Made by a program: the position numbers and the translations under genes. Below are positions 1 through 7,320 of a stretch of 41,559 nucleotides of DNA, in pieces. Below the pieces are notes generated by a model. The model was not told the DNA's origin. It was given only the letters and a program-made list of their open reading frames with translations, and made no database searches. Source of the DNA: Thermoplasmata archaeon (lineage in GTDB: Archaea > Thermoplasmatota > Thermoplasmata > Thermoplasmatales > Thermoplasmataceae); NCBI GenBank assembly GCA_021811525.1, contig JAJZOK010000142.1:1-41559 (forward strand), written 5' to 3'. The stretch's first letter is position 1. The number at the start of each line of letters is the position of its first letter.

Positions 1-34
1 CATTGAATTTTCCCACTTTTTTCACTCCCCGTAA

Positions 35-108
35 CGGGCCCAGAGGGATTCGAACCCTCGACCACCTGGTTAAAAGCCAGATGCTCTACCTAGCTGAGCT
101 ATGGGCCC
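35..108 (-). tRNA. tRNA-Lys (anticodon UUU)
   Basis: The minus strand folds as a complete cloverleaf. The acceptor stem is GGGCCCA paired with TGGGCCC, followed by a G discriminator. The D arm is GCTCAGCTAGGTAGAGC, the anticodon loop is CTTTTAA (anticodon TTT), and the T arm is GAGGGTTCGAATCCCTC. There is no intron and no encoded CCA. It decodes AAA (and probably AAG). The second lysine isoacceptor lies near the other end of the window. Confidence 0.97.
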
Positions 109-112
109 AGAG

Positions 113-152
113 CGCAACGTTGCGTCCTCACATATCACCACAGATTATAAAT
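113..152 (-). promoter_or_regulatory. Promoter region of tRNA-Lys(UUU) with a palindrome at the predicted transcript start
   Basis: On the minus strand ATTTATAAT (144-152) is a TATA-like box. Its centre lies about 26 bases before position 122, so transcription should start about 14 bases before the mature tRNA 5' end. A perfect 12-base palindrome, CGCAACGTTGCG, occupies 113-124, exactly across that predicted start and leader. Whether it acts as an operator or a leader hairpin is unknown. Confidence 0.5.
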
Positions 153-238
153 ATTCTTGGAATCATAATCACCACAAACTTTAGCCATAAAACTTGGCTT
201 CTTTAATGAGAAGAGAACATTCCATAAAATAGGGAATT

Positions 239-252
239 TAAAAAAATAAAAA
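239..252 (-). terminator. T-rich terminator after the ABC permease gene
   Basis: Read on the minus strand, this stretch is almost all T (TTTTTATTTTTTTAA) just after the permease stop codon. Archaeal RNA polymerase terminates at such runs without needing a hairpin. Confidence 0.5.
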
Positions 253-264
253 TTTTTAATGTGC

Positions 265-1704
265 CTAATCCCTTCTTCTTCCGATAACAAAAGCAGCTAG
301 AATTGGCAATATTATCCATATAACTCCGATCACTGCAAGAGAGACCTGAGTTATGCCAAAGGAGGCTGCGTTCACTGTAGAGCCGAACGCGTTAATCTGG
401 CCTATGTAGAATACAACAAGTGAAGGATAACCCGCTGGTATCAGCGCGTTGAGTATTATGGTGTAGTGAGTGTAGATATTAGTTCCAGATATCAGGTGCA
501 ATGCCTCCGTCAGGATAAGGGGGAGGACTATGATGGACCACAATATTCCAAACACTATTGATAGGGCCAGGACTACCCCCAGTATCGCTCCCTGTGTCTT
601 GAGGAACTGTGACGCCAGATATATCAGGCCAGTAAATGCCGCAATCTCAACAAAATATGTCCATATGAGGCTGCCGAAATAAGGCAGAGACATATAATAT
701 CCTGTGGCACGATTGAGGAATATTTCGAATATTGCTACGCCAATTGCAAAAGCAACTATCATGCTTCCAACATTTGCTGTATACCTTGAGAGGATGATCC
801 TTCCTTTGGTCACAGGCCGCGTGATAACAGATTCCAGAACTGCATTTGCCCTGTCCTTCCCGAAGTAGAAGTAAGCAGACAGGGAGGCAAGTATTGGTAT
901 GATCAAACCATATATCTCAGCAAATGCGTCAAAAGATACAAGGGCAATTCCTATCTTAGTAAGTGCTGATGTTGGAGAATACTGTGCCTCTGATGAGGCG
1001 AATGTTGCATTTTTAGCGTAGAATACAGCTACTGCAACCTGTTGGGCAGCACCCATATTTGCCGGGTTGATGTCGAAGACCTGGACGCCAACTCCCTTAG
1101 TGGTCAATGTAGCATAATATGTCATATTGCTGGGAACTAATGGCCCCTGATTGCCAGTTACGTTGACTACTTTGTAGTAAAGATAAGCAGACTGGGCCTG
1201 TGAAACATTGGAAGTCGAATAGTAAACCATTATCTCCCGCGAGTTTGTGGTTCCGGGCTTTTTAATAATATTAATGTTTACATACAGTTCGTTCGACTGT
1301 TTTTGGCTTAATACCATTGGCTGTACATCAAGATGATTGGTGGAATTGAATGGGGATAACGAATAGTTCAGCAGTTCGAAAGAGCTGTCGCTATTAATTT
1401 TTAGGTTCAGGAATCCGTTTGGCTGCGTGTTGTTGGTCCAGAAAGTGCCATTGTGTTCTGTGTAAATAGGGAGTGTTCCTGCTGGAGTCCCATACTGGTT
1501 AAATGCGTAGAACGTGACATTGTAGGTGCCGTTAGAGTAAGTATAGCTGTTATCAATTAAAGCACTTGGCCCGGCACTGGATGTGCTTGTTGCTGACGTG
1601 AAGAGAAACCCGATTCCTACCGCGATCAGGATGACAATGATTATTGAAATTATAGTGAATTTTCCTGTAAATGTTCGCCTCAGGTCGTAAAGAAAATCTC
1701 TCAC
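265..1704 (-). CDS. ABC-2 type transporter permease protein
   Basis: This 479-residue membrane protein is the likely permease partner of the ATPase encoded just upstream; the two genes overlap by 4 bases. It has one membrane segment near residues 17-37 and then a large extracytoplasmic region of about 220 residues (roughly 40-260), rich in N, S, T and Y with many possible N-glycosylation sites. At least five further membrane segments follow, between about 265 and 475, ending in a short basic tail (GRRRD). This layout fits ABC-2 permeases with an extracellular insert, such as drug, lipid or polysaccharide exporters. The substrate cannot be read from the sequence. A T-rich run follows the stop. 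Confidence 0.8.
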   Translation of the reverse strand: MRDFLYDLRRTFTGKFTIISIIIVILIAVGIGFLFTSATSTSSAGPSALIDNSYTYSNGTYNVTFYAFNQYGTPAGTLPIYTEHNGTFWTNNTQPNGFLNLKINSDSSFELLNYSLSPFNSTNHLDVQPMVLSQKQSNELYVNINIIKKPGTTNSREIMVYYSTSNVSQAQSAYLYYKVVNVTGNQGPLVPSNMTYYATLTTKGVGVQVFDINPANMGAAQQVAVAVFYAKNATFASSEAQYSPTSALTKIGIALVSFDAFAEIYGLIIPILASLSAYFYFGKDRANAVLESVITRPVTKGRIILSRYTANVGSMIVAFAIGVAIFEIFLNRATGYYMSLPYFGSLIWTYFVEIAAFTGLIYLASQFLKTQGAILGVVLALSIVFGILWSIIVLPLILTEALHLISGTNIYTHYTIILNALIPAGYPSLVVFYIGQINAFGSTVNAASFGITQVSLAVIGVIWIILPILAAFVIGRRRD

Positions 1705-2621
1705 TGTCCCCCACCCCCTACCAGGCCAAGGAAATATTCTTCGAGATTCTCGCCTGAAACTTCAAACTGAGAAACATCATAATCATTCTTGGCAAGTTCA
1801 TTGTTGATTTTTCTGGCTTCTGTTGAACTGATGGTAAGATCTTTGACTATCAGCAAGTTCCCGTTAGTCTCGACCTTTCCGTATTTTTCAAGAATATCCA
1901 TTGCTCCTTTGTCCATGTTTTCAATCCTGACTTTAACAACGGTTGAACCAAGGCTTGATAGCTCATTCCTCTCTACTATCTTAATAAGCTCCCCCTTCTT
2001 GATTATTGCAATTCTGTCTGCTACATTCTCGAGTTCGGAGAGAATGTGCGAGGAAAGGAAGACGCATTTGCCGTCTTTCTTGAGTTTGACCATGAAATCC
2101 CTCATGTTCCTGACTCCTTCTGGGTCTAGGCCATTTAGCGTCTCATCAAAAAGAAAATTCTGAGGGTCTCCGATCAAAGCTGCGGCTATTGAGAATCTCT
2201 TCTTCATCCCCTGTGAGTATTCCTTCAACTTCCTGTTTCTGGCTTCCCAGATATTGAACTGCTTCAGTAGGGATTCTATCTTGTCTTCAATTTCTGGGCC
2301 CCTCAGTCCATAGAAACCTGCATAATATTTCAGCAAAGGGATTGGCTTGGAATTTGGTTCAAAGTTTGGCAGCTCTGGCACCCAACCGATATTCTTTGAT
2401 GCTTCGATCTTGTTCTTCACAATATCCTTGCCATTGACAACCACGTGGCCACTGCTTGGAAAGATTATTCCAGAAATAAGCCTGATTGTGGTGGACTTGC
2501 CTGCCCCATTCAGGCCAGCAAAACCTAGTATTTCGCCGTCGTTTATTTCAAGGTTTAGCTTGTTAACAGCCGGCTTTTGGGTTCTGCCATAGATCTTGGT
2601 CAGATCCCTTATTTCAATCAT
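1701..2621 (-). CDS. ABC transporter ATP-binding protein (ABC-2 exporter type)
   Basis: This is the cytoplasmic ATPase that powers the permease encoded next to it. Counting from the ATG at 2621 (306 aa), Walker A is GLNGAGKST at 36-44, the signature is YSQGM at 135-139, Walker B is FLFDE near 156-160, and the H-loop histidine is near 192 in LSSHIL. The C-terminal 80 residues match the accessory domain of CcmA/DrrA-like exporter ATPases. A TTG at 2645 would add eight residues, but the ATG is preferred because a TATA-like box sits 24-31 bases upstream of it, which fits a leaderless message. The ATG also starts directly at the usual MIEIRDLTK N-terminus. Confidence 0.93.
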   Translation of the reverse strand: MIEIRDLTKIYGRTQKPAVNKLNLEINDGEILGFAGLNGAGKSTTIRLISGIIFPSSGHVVVNGKDIVKNKIEASKNIGWVPELPNFEPNSKPIPLLKYYAGFYGLRGPEIEDKIESLLKQFNIWEARNRKLKEYSQGMKKRFSIAAALIGDPQNFLFDETLNGLDPEGVRNMRDFMVKLKKDGKCVFLSSHILSELENVADRIAIIKKGELIKIVERNELSSLGSTVVKVRIENMDKGAMDILEKYGKVETNGNLLIVKDLTISSTEARKINNELAKNDYDVSQFEVSGENLEEYFLGLVGGGGQ

Positions 2622-2644
2622 AAGGGCGGAAAGCCAATGGTGCA

Positions 2645-2653
2645 ATATAAGTA
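2645..2653 (-). promoter_or_regulatory. TATA-like box of the ABC exporter operon
   Basis: ACTTATATT on the minus strand lies about 24-32 bases before the ATG at 2621, in an AT-rich stretch. The spacing predicts transcription starting at or next to the start codon. Confidence 0.5.
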
Positions 2654-2714
2654 TTTGTTTATTTAATGCGTAAGATATAAAAAAATATCCACCTAATATT
2701 AAGCATGAGGCACC

Positions 2715-2723
2715 ATTTTATTA
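2715..2723 (+). promoter_or_regulatory. TATA-like box of the KDG aldolase gene
   Basis: TTTTATTAT lies about 27 bases before the GTG at 2746. This supports that GTG as a leaderless start. Confidence 0.4.
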
Positions 2724-2745
2724 TCCGCAGAGTCATTATCACTTT

Positions 2746-3609
2746 GTGCCAGAAATCATCATACCTATGATTACTCCATTCCATGGGGACGAGATAGACC
2801 ATAAAGTGCTCATAGGGTTCATTGAATATGCAAAGGAAAACCGTTTTGATGGCCTTTTCCCGGGAGGTTCCACGGGCGGTTTTGCATCCATCTCCCAGAG
2901 GAAGCATGCTGATTTCCTGAGGGAAGTGATTGAGGAGTCCACTGGTTTGAAGCTATTTGCTGGAATATGCAGAAACAATATAGAAGAAACCATTGAAATG
3001 GGAAAAGAGGCGATTGACCTGGGATACACAAACATGGTCTGCATTAATCCTTTTTACCACAAATACAGCGAAGCTTCTGTGGAGAATTTCTTTGACAGGG
3101 TTATTTCTGCGCTCGATTCGGACATGTACATTTACAACAACCCTTCCCTGAGCGGATTCAGGTTGAGCCCTGAATTAGTGGGAAGGCTTAAGGACAAGCA
3201 TCCGCAGGTTGTTGGGATGAAAGATAGCGGCAATGACATGGAAGCTTTTTCGAGATTTCTAAAGATCAGGGGGCTCAAAGTGTACCAGGGAAAGGATGCA
3301 TACATCCATGAATCCATTGGACAGGGTGCCGCAGGAGGAGTATGTTCAACCGCAAATTTCGCCCTGAATACACTGCTTCTCGCCAAGAACAAGGCTGATA
3401 TTGAATCCACCAAAGCAAAGACAAAGAAACTGGTGGACCTGGTATCACACTACGAGGTGCCTGCAATACACAACTATCTCTTCAGGAAATTCATCCTCAA
3501 CGAGATGGAGCCGCAAAATTATGTGAACAGCCCATTTGTCGACCTTAAGGAAGTTCCAGAGCTTATGGCACTCAGAGAGAACACTATACTGCCTGTCGAT
3601 ACCCGGTAA
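2746..3609 (+). CDS. kdgA: 2-keto-3-deoxygluconate aldolase (DHDPS/KDGA family)
   Basis: A class I aldolase of the dihydrodipicolinate synthase / N-acetylneuraminate lyase superfamily, with a TIM-barrel of the usual length (287 aa). The Schiff-base lysine is K159 in VGMKDSGND, the catalytic tyrosine is Y130 in YIYNNPS, and the carboxylate-binding loop reads GGSTGG at 40-45. In Thermoplasma relatives such enzymes split 2-keto-3-deoxygluconate into pyruvate and glyceraldehyde in the non-phosphorylative Entner-Doudoroff pathway. A dihydrodipicolinate synthase role cannot be excluded; the assignment to KDG rests on lineage. The start is a GTG with a TATA-like box about 27 bases upstream. An in-frame ATG at 2767 would remove seven residues of the first strand. 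Confidence 0.82.
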   Translation: MPEIIIPMITPFHGDEIDHKVLIGFIEYAKENRFDGLFPGGSTGGFASISQRKHADFLREVIEESTGLKLFAGICRNNIEETIEMGKEAIDLGYTNMVCINPFYHKYSEASVENFFDRVISALDSDMYIYNNPSLSGFRLSPELVGRLKDKHPQVVGMKDSGNDMEAFSRFLKIRGLKVYQGKDAYIHESIGQGAAGGVCSTANFALNTLLLAKNKADIESTKAKTKKLVDLVSHYEVPAIHNYLFRKFILNEMEPQNYVNSPFVDLKEVPELMALRENTILPVDTR

Positions 3610-3613
3610 TTCA

Positions 3614-3623
3614 TATATTTAAA
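3614..3623 (+). promoter_or_regulatory. TATA box of mtnA
   Basis: TATATTTAAA lies about 23 bases upstream of the mtnA ATG at 3641, right after the kdgA stop. This predicts a separate, leaderless transcript. Confidence 0.6.
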
Positions 3624-3640
3624 GAACGTATAACCTCCCA

Positions 3641-4663
3641 ATGAAGGTTAACATAGACGGCGATGTAAGGCATCTGTTCGCTGTTTGGTATGAAGACAGC
3701 AAAGTCAAGCTCATTGACCAGAGGAAACTTCCAGAGAAAATAGAGGTATTTGAGGCATCAACCTCTGATGATATTGCTTACGCGATCAAGGACATGGTTG
3801 TGAGAGGAGCCCCGGCCATTGGGGTTACTGCTGCATATGGGCTTGCAATGGCCAAGCTCAAGGGTGAAGACATGGCCAAGGTTGTTGAGAAAATCAGCAA
3901 GACCAGGCCAACAGCATTTGACCTTTTCAAGGCGATTGCCTATATGAAGGCAAACAACTTTGACATGAGCGCTGCAACCCGCTACTCAAACGAGATCAGC
4001 GGAAGAAGCAAGAAAATCGGGGAATATGGGAACAGCCTCATAGGCAATAATTCAAGGATACTCACCCATTGCAACGCCGGCGCACTTGCGGTAGTGGACT
4101 GGGGAACAGCCCTTGCCCCCATGCGATTTGCAAAGGCTGAGGGAAAGAATATTTTTGTATTTGTGGATGAAACGAGGCCGAGGCTCCAGGGAGCAAAGTT
4201 AACAGCCTGGGAGCTGGGACAGGAAGGCATTGAACATGCCATCATCGCGGACAACGCAGCCGGGCACTTCATGAGAAAGAAGGAAGTGGACCTCTGCATC
4301 GTTGGGGCCGACAGGATCACCGCCAATGGTGATTTTGCAAACAAAATAGGCACATACGAAAAAGCTGTGGTGGCAAAGGAAAATGGAATTCCATTCTATG
4401 TCGCCGCACCGGGAAGCACCTTTGATTTCAGCATTTCTACAGGTGAAGGAATACCAATAGAGGAAAGGCCGGAGGAAGAGGTCCTCGTCGTGAACGGAAA
4501 GTATCTTGGCCCGGAATCAAGCCACGCTAGGAATCCGGCCTTTGATGTCACGCCTGCAAAATATGTTTCTGCTTTCATAACAGAATATGGAATATTCAAG
4601 CCCAATGAACTTTCAAAGCTCCGCAGTGCCATGGAGAAGGATCTCTTCATGAAGACGCCATAG
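3641..4663 (+). CDS. mtnA: S-methyl-5-thioribose-1-phosphate isomerase (aIF2B-like)
   Basis: The enzyme isomerises methylthioribose-1-phosphate to methylthioribulose-1-phosphate in methionine salvage. It belongs to the eIF2B-alpha/beta/delta-related family and has the family length (340 aa). The family motifs are RGAPAIGVTAAYG (55-67), the catalytic cysteine C144 in THCNAGALA, the DETRPRLQGAKLTAWEL block near 176-192, and the catalytic aspartate D224 in VGADRI, followed by NGDFANKIGTY. The NKIGT motif separates it from regulatory eIF2B subunits. Related ribose-1,5-bisphosphate isomerases are the main alternative, but the sequence is closer to MtnA. It is probably leaderless and is followed by trpS after 23 bases. 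Confidence 0.9.
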   Translation: MKVNIDGDVRHLFAVWYEDSKVKLIDQRKLPEKIEVFEASTSDDIAYAIKDMVVRGAPAIGVTAAYGLAMAKLKGEDMAKVVEKISKTRPTAFDLFKAIAYMKANNFDMSAATRYSNEISGRSKKIGEYGNSLIGNNSRILTHCNAGALAVVDWGTALAPMRFAKAEGKNIFVFVDETRPRLQGAKLTAWELGQEGIEHAIIADNAAGHFMRKKEVDLCIVGADRITANGDFANKIGTYEKAVVAKENGIPFYVAAPGSTFDFSISTGEGIPIEERPEEEVLVVNGKYLGPESSHARNPAFDVTPAKYVSAFITEYGIFKPNELSKLRSAMEKDLFMKTP

Positions 4664-4686
4664 TTGCCATTCAAGGAGAAGACATA

Positions 4687-5832
4687 TTGACAGATAAAGC
4701 AGAAGTAACGCCCTGGGAAGTCTCAAGCGACCTGCAGGAAACCGATTACAGCAGGATAGCCAGCCAGTTCGGGGCAAAGCTGATTGATGACAAGATCCTG
4801 TCAGACATAAAGGAATTGACCGGGGAAATACACCCTTTTCTCCATTACGGCATTTTCTTTGCCCACAGGGACCTCGACATAATACTTGAAAACTACCGGA
4901 AAGGGGAGCCTTTCTACCTTTACACCGGGCGTGGGCCATCCGGAAACATGCATCTTGGTCACCTCCTGCCATTCATGTTTACCAAGTGGCTCCAGGAGAA
5001 GTTCAACGTTGACCTGCTCATACAGATTACAGACGATGAAAAATATCTCTTCAGGGATATCCCTGAGAGCGAAATTCGCACCATAACAAGAAACAACATC
5101 CTTGATATCCTGAGCCTCGGATTTAATCCGGAAAAAACCCACATCATAGTGGACTCGGAGCAGGCAGGGATCCTTTATAACCAGGCTGTGCGGGTCTCAC
5201 GGCACATTACAGCCTCTACAGCTAAGGCAGTCTTTGGCTTTACAGACAGCGACAGCATTGGAAAATATTTCTTTACCAGCATACAGGCTGTTCCTGCCTT
5301 TCTTTTGTCAGCCTTATCCGGAAGGAATATCCGATGCCTTATTCCTTACGCAATTGACCAGGATCCCCACTTCAAGGTTGCAAGGGACGTGATTCCTAAA
5401 CTGGGATATGAAAAGCCATCATCCATAATTTCTAAGTTCATCCCTTCACTCAAAGGGGGAGGCAAGATGTCATCCTCTGACCTTAACAGTGGAATATACC
5501 TGGATGACAGCCCAAAGGTCGTCAGGAAGAAATTGATGAAGTATGCCTTCTCAGGGGGAAAGGAAACCGCAGAAGAGCAGAGGAAATACGGGGCCAATCC
5601 GGACATAGACTTTGCATTCAATATCTACCGCATGCTGGAACATGACCAGAATAAGGTTGAAGGCATTTACGCGAAGTACAAAGGCGGAGAGATCCTCAGC
5701 GGAGAGATGAAGCAGCTTTCTGCAGATACCATCAGTGCTTTCCTTGAGACCTTGGGGCCTGCGAGGCAGCAGGCAGAGCGGAACTACTCTGAATACATGT
5801 TCAATGCAGACGATTTCAGGGACAGGTACTGA
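4687..5832 (+). CDS. trpS: Tryptophanyl-tRNA synthetase
   Basis: A class I aminoacyl-tRNA synthetase that charges tRNA-Trp in the cytoplasm. The HIGH-type motif is HLGH at 89-92, in GRGPSGNMHLGHLLP, and the KMSKS loop is KMSSS at 260-264. The eukaryote/archaeal-type AIDQDPHFKVARD block lies between them. At 381 aa it is slightly shorter than many archaeal TrpRS. The start is TTG: a clear Shine-Dalgarno site AAGGAG (4673-4678) sits 8 bases before it, and no ATG fits. The gene follows mtnA by 23 bases and is probably co-transcribed with it. Confidence 0.95.
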   Translation: MTDKAEVTPWEVSSDLQETDYSRIASQFGAKLIDDKILSDIKELTGEIHPFLHYGIFFAHRDLDIILENYRKGEPFYLYTGRGPSGNMHLGHLLPFMFTKWLQEKFNVDLLIQITDDEKYLFRDIPESEIRTITRNNILDILSLGFNPEKTHIIVDSEQAGILYNQAVRVSRHITASTAKAVFGFTDSDSIGKYFFTSIQAVPAFLLSALSGRNIRCLIPYAIDQDPHFKVARDVIPKLGYEKPSSIISKFIPSLKGGGKMSSSDLNSGIYLDDSPKVVRKKLMKYAFSGGKETAEEQRKYGANPDIDFAFNIYRMLEHDQNKVEGIYAKYKGGEILSGEMKQLSADTISAFLETLGPARQQAERNYSEYMFNADDFRDRY

Positions 5833-5833
5833 G

Positions 5834-5840
5834 TTTTTTT
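5834..5840 (+). terminator. Poly-T terminator after trpS
   Basis: Seven T residues follow the trpS stop directly, in the 11-base gap before the convergent MFS gene. This is a typical archaeal terminator. Confidence 0.5.
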
Positions 5841-5843
5841 ATT

Positions 5844-7016
5844 TCAAGGGCTTGCAATTTCCGAGATCTGTTCCGCAATTCCCGCTTTTTTCCGGAATGC
5901 ACCCATGAACACAAAGACACTGATGAATCCCCAAAAAGTGGTAAGTGCCCAGAGCTCATAGGAATTGCTGGTGAGGCTAAGAACCGCACCTCCAATCAAC
6001 GGCCCGACGGCCCTTCCAGCCGATATGAAGGCATTGTATGTCCCCATATTCCTACCTATATTCTCTGGCTTGGATACCATAGAAACCATAGCATAGCCTG
6101 CTGGAAATGCAAAATTCTCTCCGAGAGTCAGGATCACAGTTGCAAGGATGAAACCCTGAAGAGTTGAGAAAAATGCGTAGGAGAAGAAGCCAAAAGTGTA
6201 TAACAATCCCCCAATTACAAAGGAAAAGTAGTTGCCAATTTTTCTGGATGCCTTGTATATGAACCCCTGAGTTCCTATGACCACTATGCCATTCGTGAGG
6301 TAGATGATCCCAAGTTCATTGAAGTTGAGCCCCCTGAGAATGTTTGCGTAATTTGTTAGTGTAATTGTTTCCTGCGCCTGAACTATGAAGAGAAGCAGGG
6401 CAACAAAGGAAAGCACAAGAAGAAGCCTGTTTCCCGCATATAACTGAATTGCCCTTGGGCCACTGGCCTTCACTTCGCTCAGGGTGAAGGAAAGCACAAA
6501 GCCAAATGCTGTGGTCACAAGCCCAAACAGGAACAGGTAATAGAAACTCCCACTATATATGAGAAATCCACCCAGTGCTGGCCCTATGCCCCAACCGATA
6601 TTGTTTCCAATTCTGAGAATTGAAAATCCGCGGAGCTTCACACTGCTGGATTCAGAGACGATAGCATTTGCAGCAGGAGCCTGTGCAGCATTTGCAATCA
6701 TTAGCCCCATGAAGACTGGGGGGTAGTAGAGGGAGGAATTCCTGACCTCAGGGCTTGCAACCAGCACTGCAAAGAGCATAACACACAAGCCCACGGATAG
6801 GATTATGAAACGCTTGTAGCCAAATTTGTCCGCAAGTATGCCTGCATAGATTTGTACAGCCGCAGCAATGGCACTCCCCAGTGTTATGATCACCCCGTCC
6901 TGAAAGATGGAGAGCCCCAGGTTCGTTCTTAGGTAGATTGCGCTGTAAATCCAGATGGAAGAATAACCCAGGCCGCGGAGGGTTGACAGAAAAGTGACGG
7001 TACCTACGTTTTTCAA
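5844..7016 (-). CDS. Major facilitator superfamily transporter
   Basis: A 390-residue protein with about 12 hydrophobic segments and the MFS loop 2-3 motif A-like sequence GILADKFGYKR near residues 59-69. A second, weaker copy of the fold begins after about residue 200, as expected for two six-helix halves. It is a proton- or solute-linked transporter of the cell membrane with no readable substrate. The start is TTG; TTTAAATAAA (7041-7050 on the minus strand) lies about 25-34 bases upstream and fits a nearly leaderless message. The gene is monocistronic, between trpS (convergent) and the 5S rRNA gene (upstream, same strand). Confidence 0.85.
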   Translation of the reverse strand: MKNVGTVTFLSTLRGLGYSSIWIYSAIYLRTNLGLSIFQDGVIITLGSAIAAAVQIYAGILADKFGYKRFIILSVGLCVMLFAVLVASPEVRNSSLYYPPVFMGLMIANAAQAPAANAIVSESSSVKLRGFSILRIGNNIGWGIGPALGGFLIYSGSFYYLFLFGLVTTAFGFVLSFTLSEVKASGPRAIQLYAGNRLLLVLSFVALLLFIVQAQETITLTNYANILRGLNFNELGIIYLTNGIVVIGTQGFIYKASRKIGNYFSFVIGGLLYTFGFFSYAFFSTLQGFILATVILTLGENFAFPAGYAMVSMVSKPENIGRNMGTYNAFISAGRAVGPLIGGAVLSLTSNSYELWALTTFWGFISVFVFMGAFRKKAGIAEQISEIASP

Positions 7017-7040
7017 GGCAGCCTGTGGAAATTGTCCGGA

Positions 7041-7050
7041 TTTATTTAAA
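7041..7050 (-). promoter_or_regulatory. TATA box of the MFS transporter gene
   Basis: TTTAAATAAA on the minus strand, centred about 30 bases before the TTG start at 7016. Confidence 0.5.
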
Positions 7051-7085
7051 ACGTGGGAGTTTTCAAACTTTAAAAATTGGAATTA

Positions 7086-7099
7086 AGAAGAAAAAGTGA
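7086..7099 (-). terminator. T-rich terminator of the 5S rRNA gene
   Basis: On the minus strand the sequence just beyond the 5S rRNA 3' end is pyrimidine-rich with TTTTTCTTCTT. This is a probable transcription stop before the MFS promoter. Confidence 0.45.
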
Positions 7100-7108
7100 A
7101 TTGAAAAT

Positions 7109-7227
7109 GTGACAGCGAATCACATTTCCCGTCCCCTCGCGGAAGACAGTACGCGTGTGAAACGTGGCAGGCTTTACCGTCGGGTTCGGAATGAGACCGG
7201 GTGTGACCCTGCCACTGTGGCCGTCAC
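7109..7227 (-). rRNA. 5S ribosomal RNA
   Basis: The minus strand reads as a full 5S rRNA of about 119 nt. Helix I is formed by GUGACGGC at the 5' end and GCUGUCAC at the 3' end, eight pairs with one G-U. The conserved loop B/C region is present (GGCAGGGUCACACCCGG, then UCAUUCCGAACCCGACGG and UAAAGCCUGCC). The gene has its own TATA box and terminator and no 16S, 23S or tRNA gene beside it. Unlinked rRNA genes are known in Thermoplasma. The exact ends could differ by one or two bases. A 64-codon open frame on the plus strand here is only its antisense. Confidence 0.95.
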
Positions 7228-7248
7228 GGACACTAAATGGAAGGGGCG

Positions 7249-7256
7249 TATAAAAT
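7249..7256 (-). promoter_or_regulatory. TATA box of the 5S rRNA gene
   Basis: ATTTTATA on the minus strand is centred about 26 bases before the predicted 5S 5' end, the classical archaeal spacing. Confidence 0.65.
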
Positions 7257-7288
7257 GGTTTCTCATGGAGTTTCTCATTTTGGCATGC

Positions 7289-7298
7289 CTATTTAAGT
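7289..7298 (+). promoter_or_regulatory. TATA box of the trehalose operon
   Basis: CTATTTAAGT lies 23-32 bases upstream of the otsA ATG at 7321. The mRNA is probably leaderless or has a leader of a few bases. Confidence 0.55.
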
Positions 7299-7320
7299 AT
7301 TAGAAACCCTATGTTATATC

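Noticed and set aside
2739..3044. Minus-strand open frames across the KDG aldolase gene
   Set aside because: The aldolase frame has all family motifs; the opposite frames have no domain and are shadows.
7109..7303. 64-codon open frame on the plus strand starting with GTG
   Set aside because: It is the antisense of the 5S rRNA gene.
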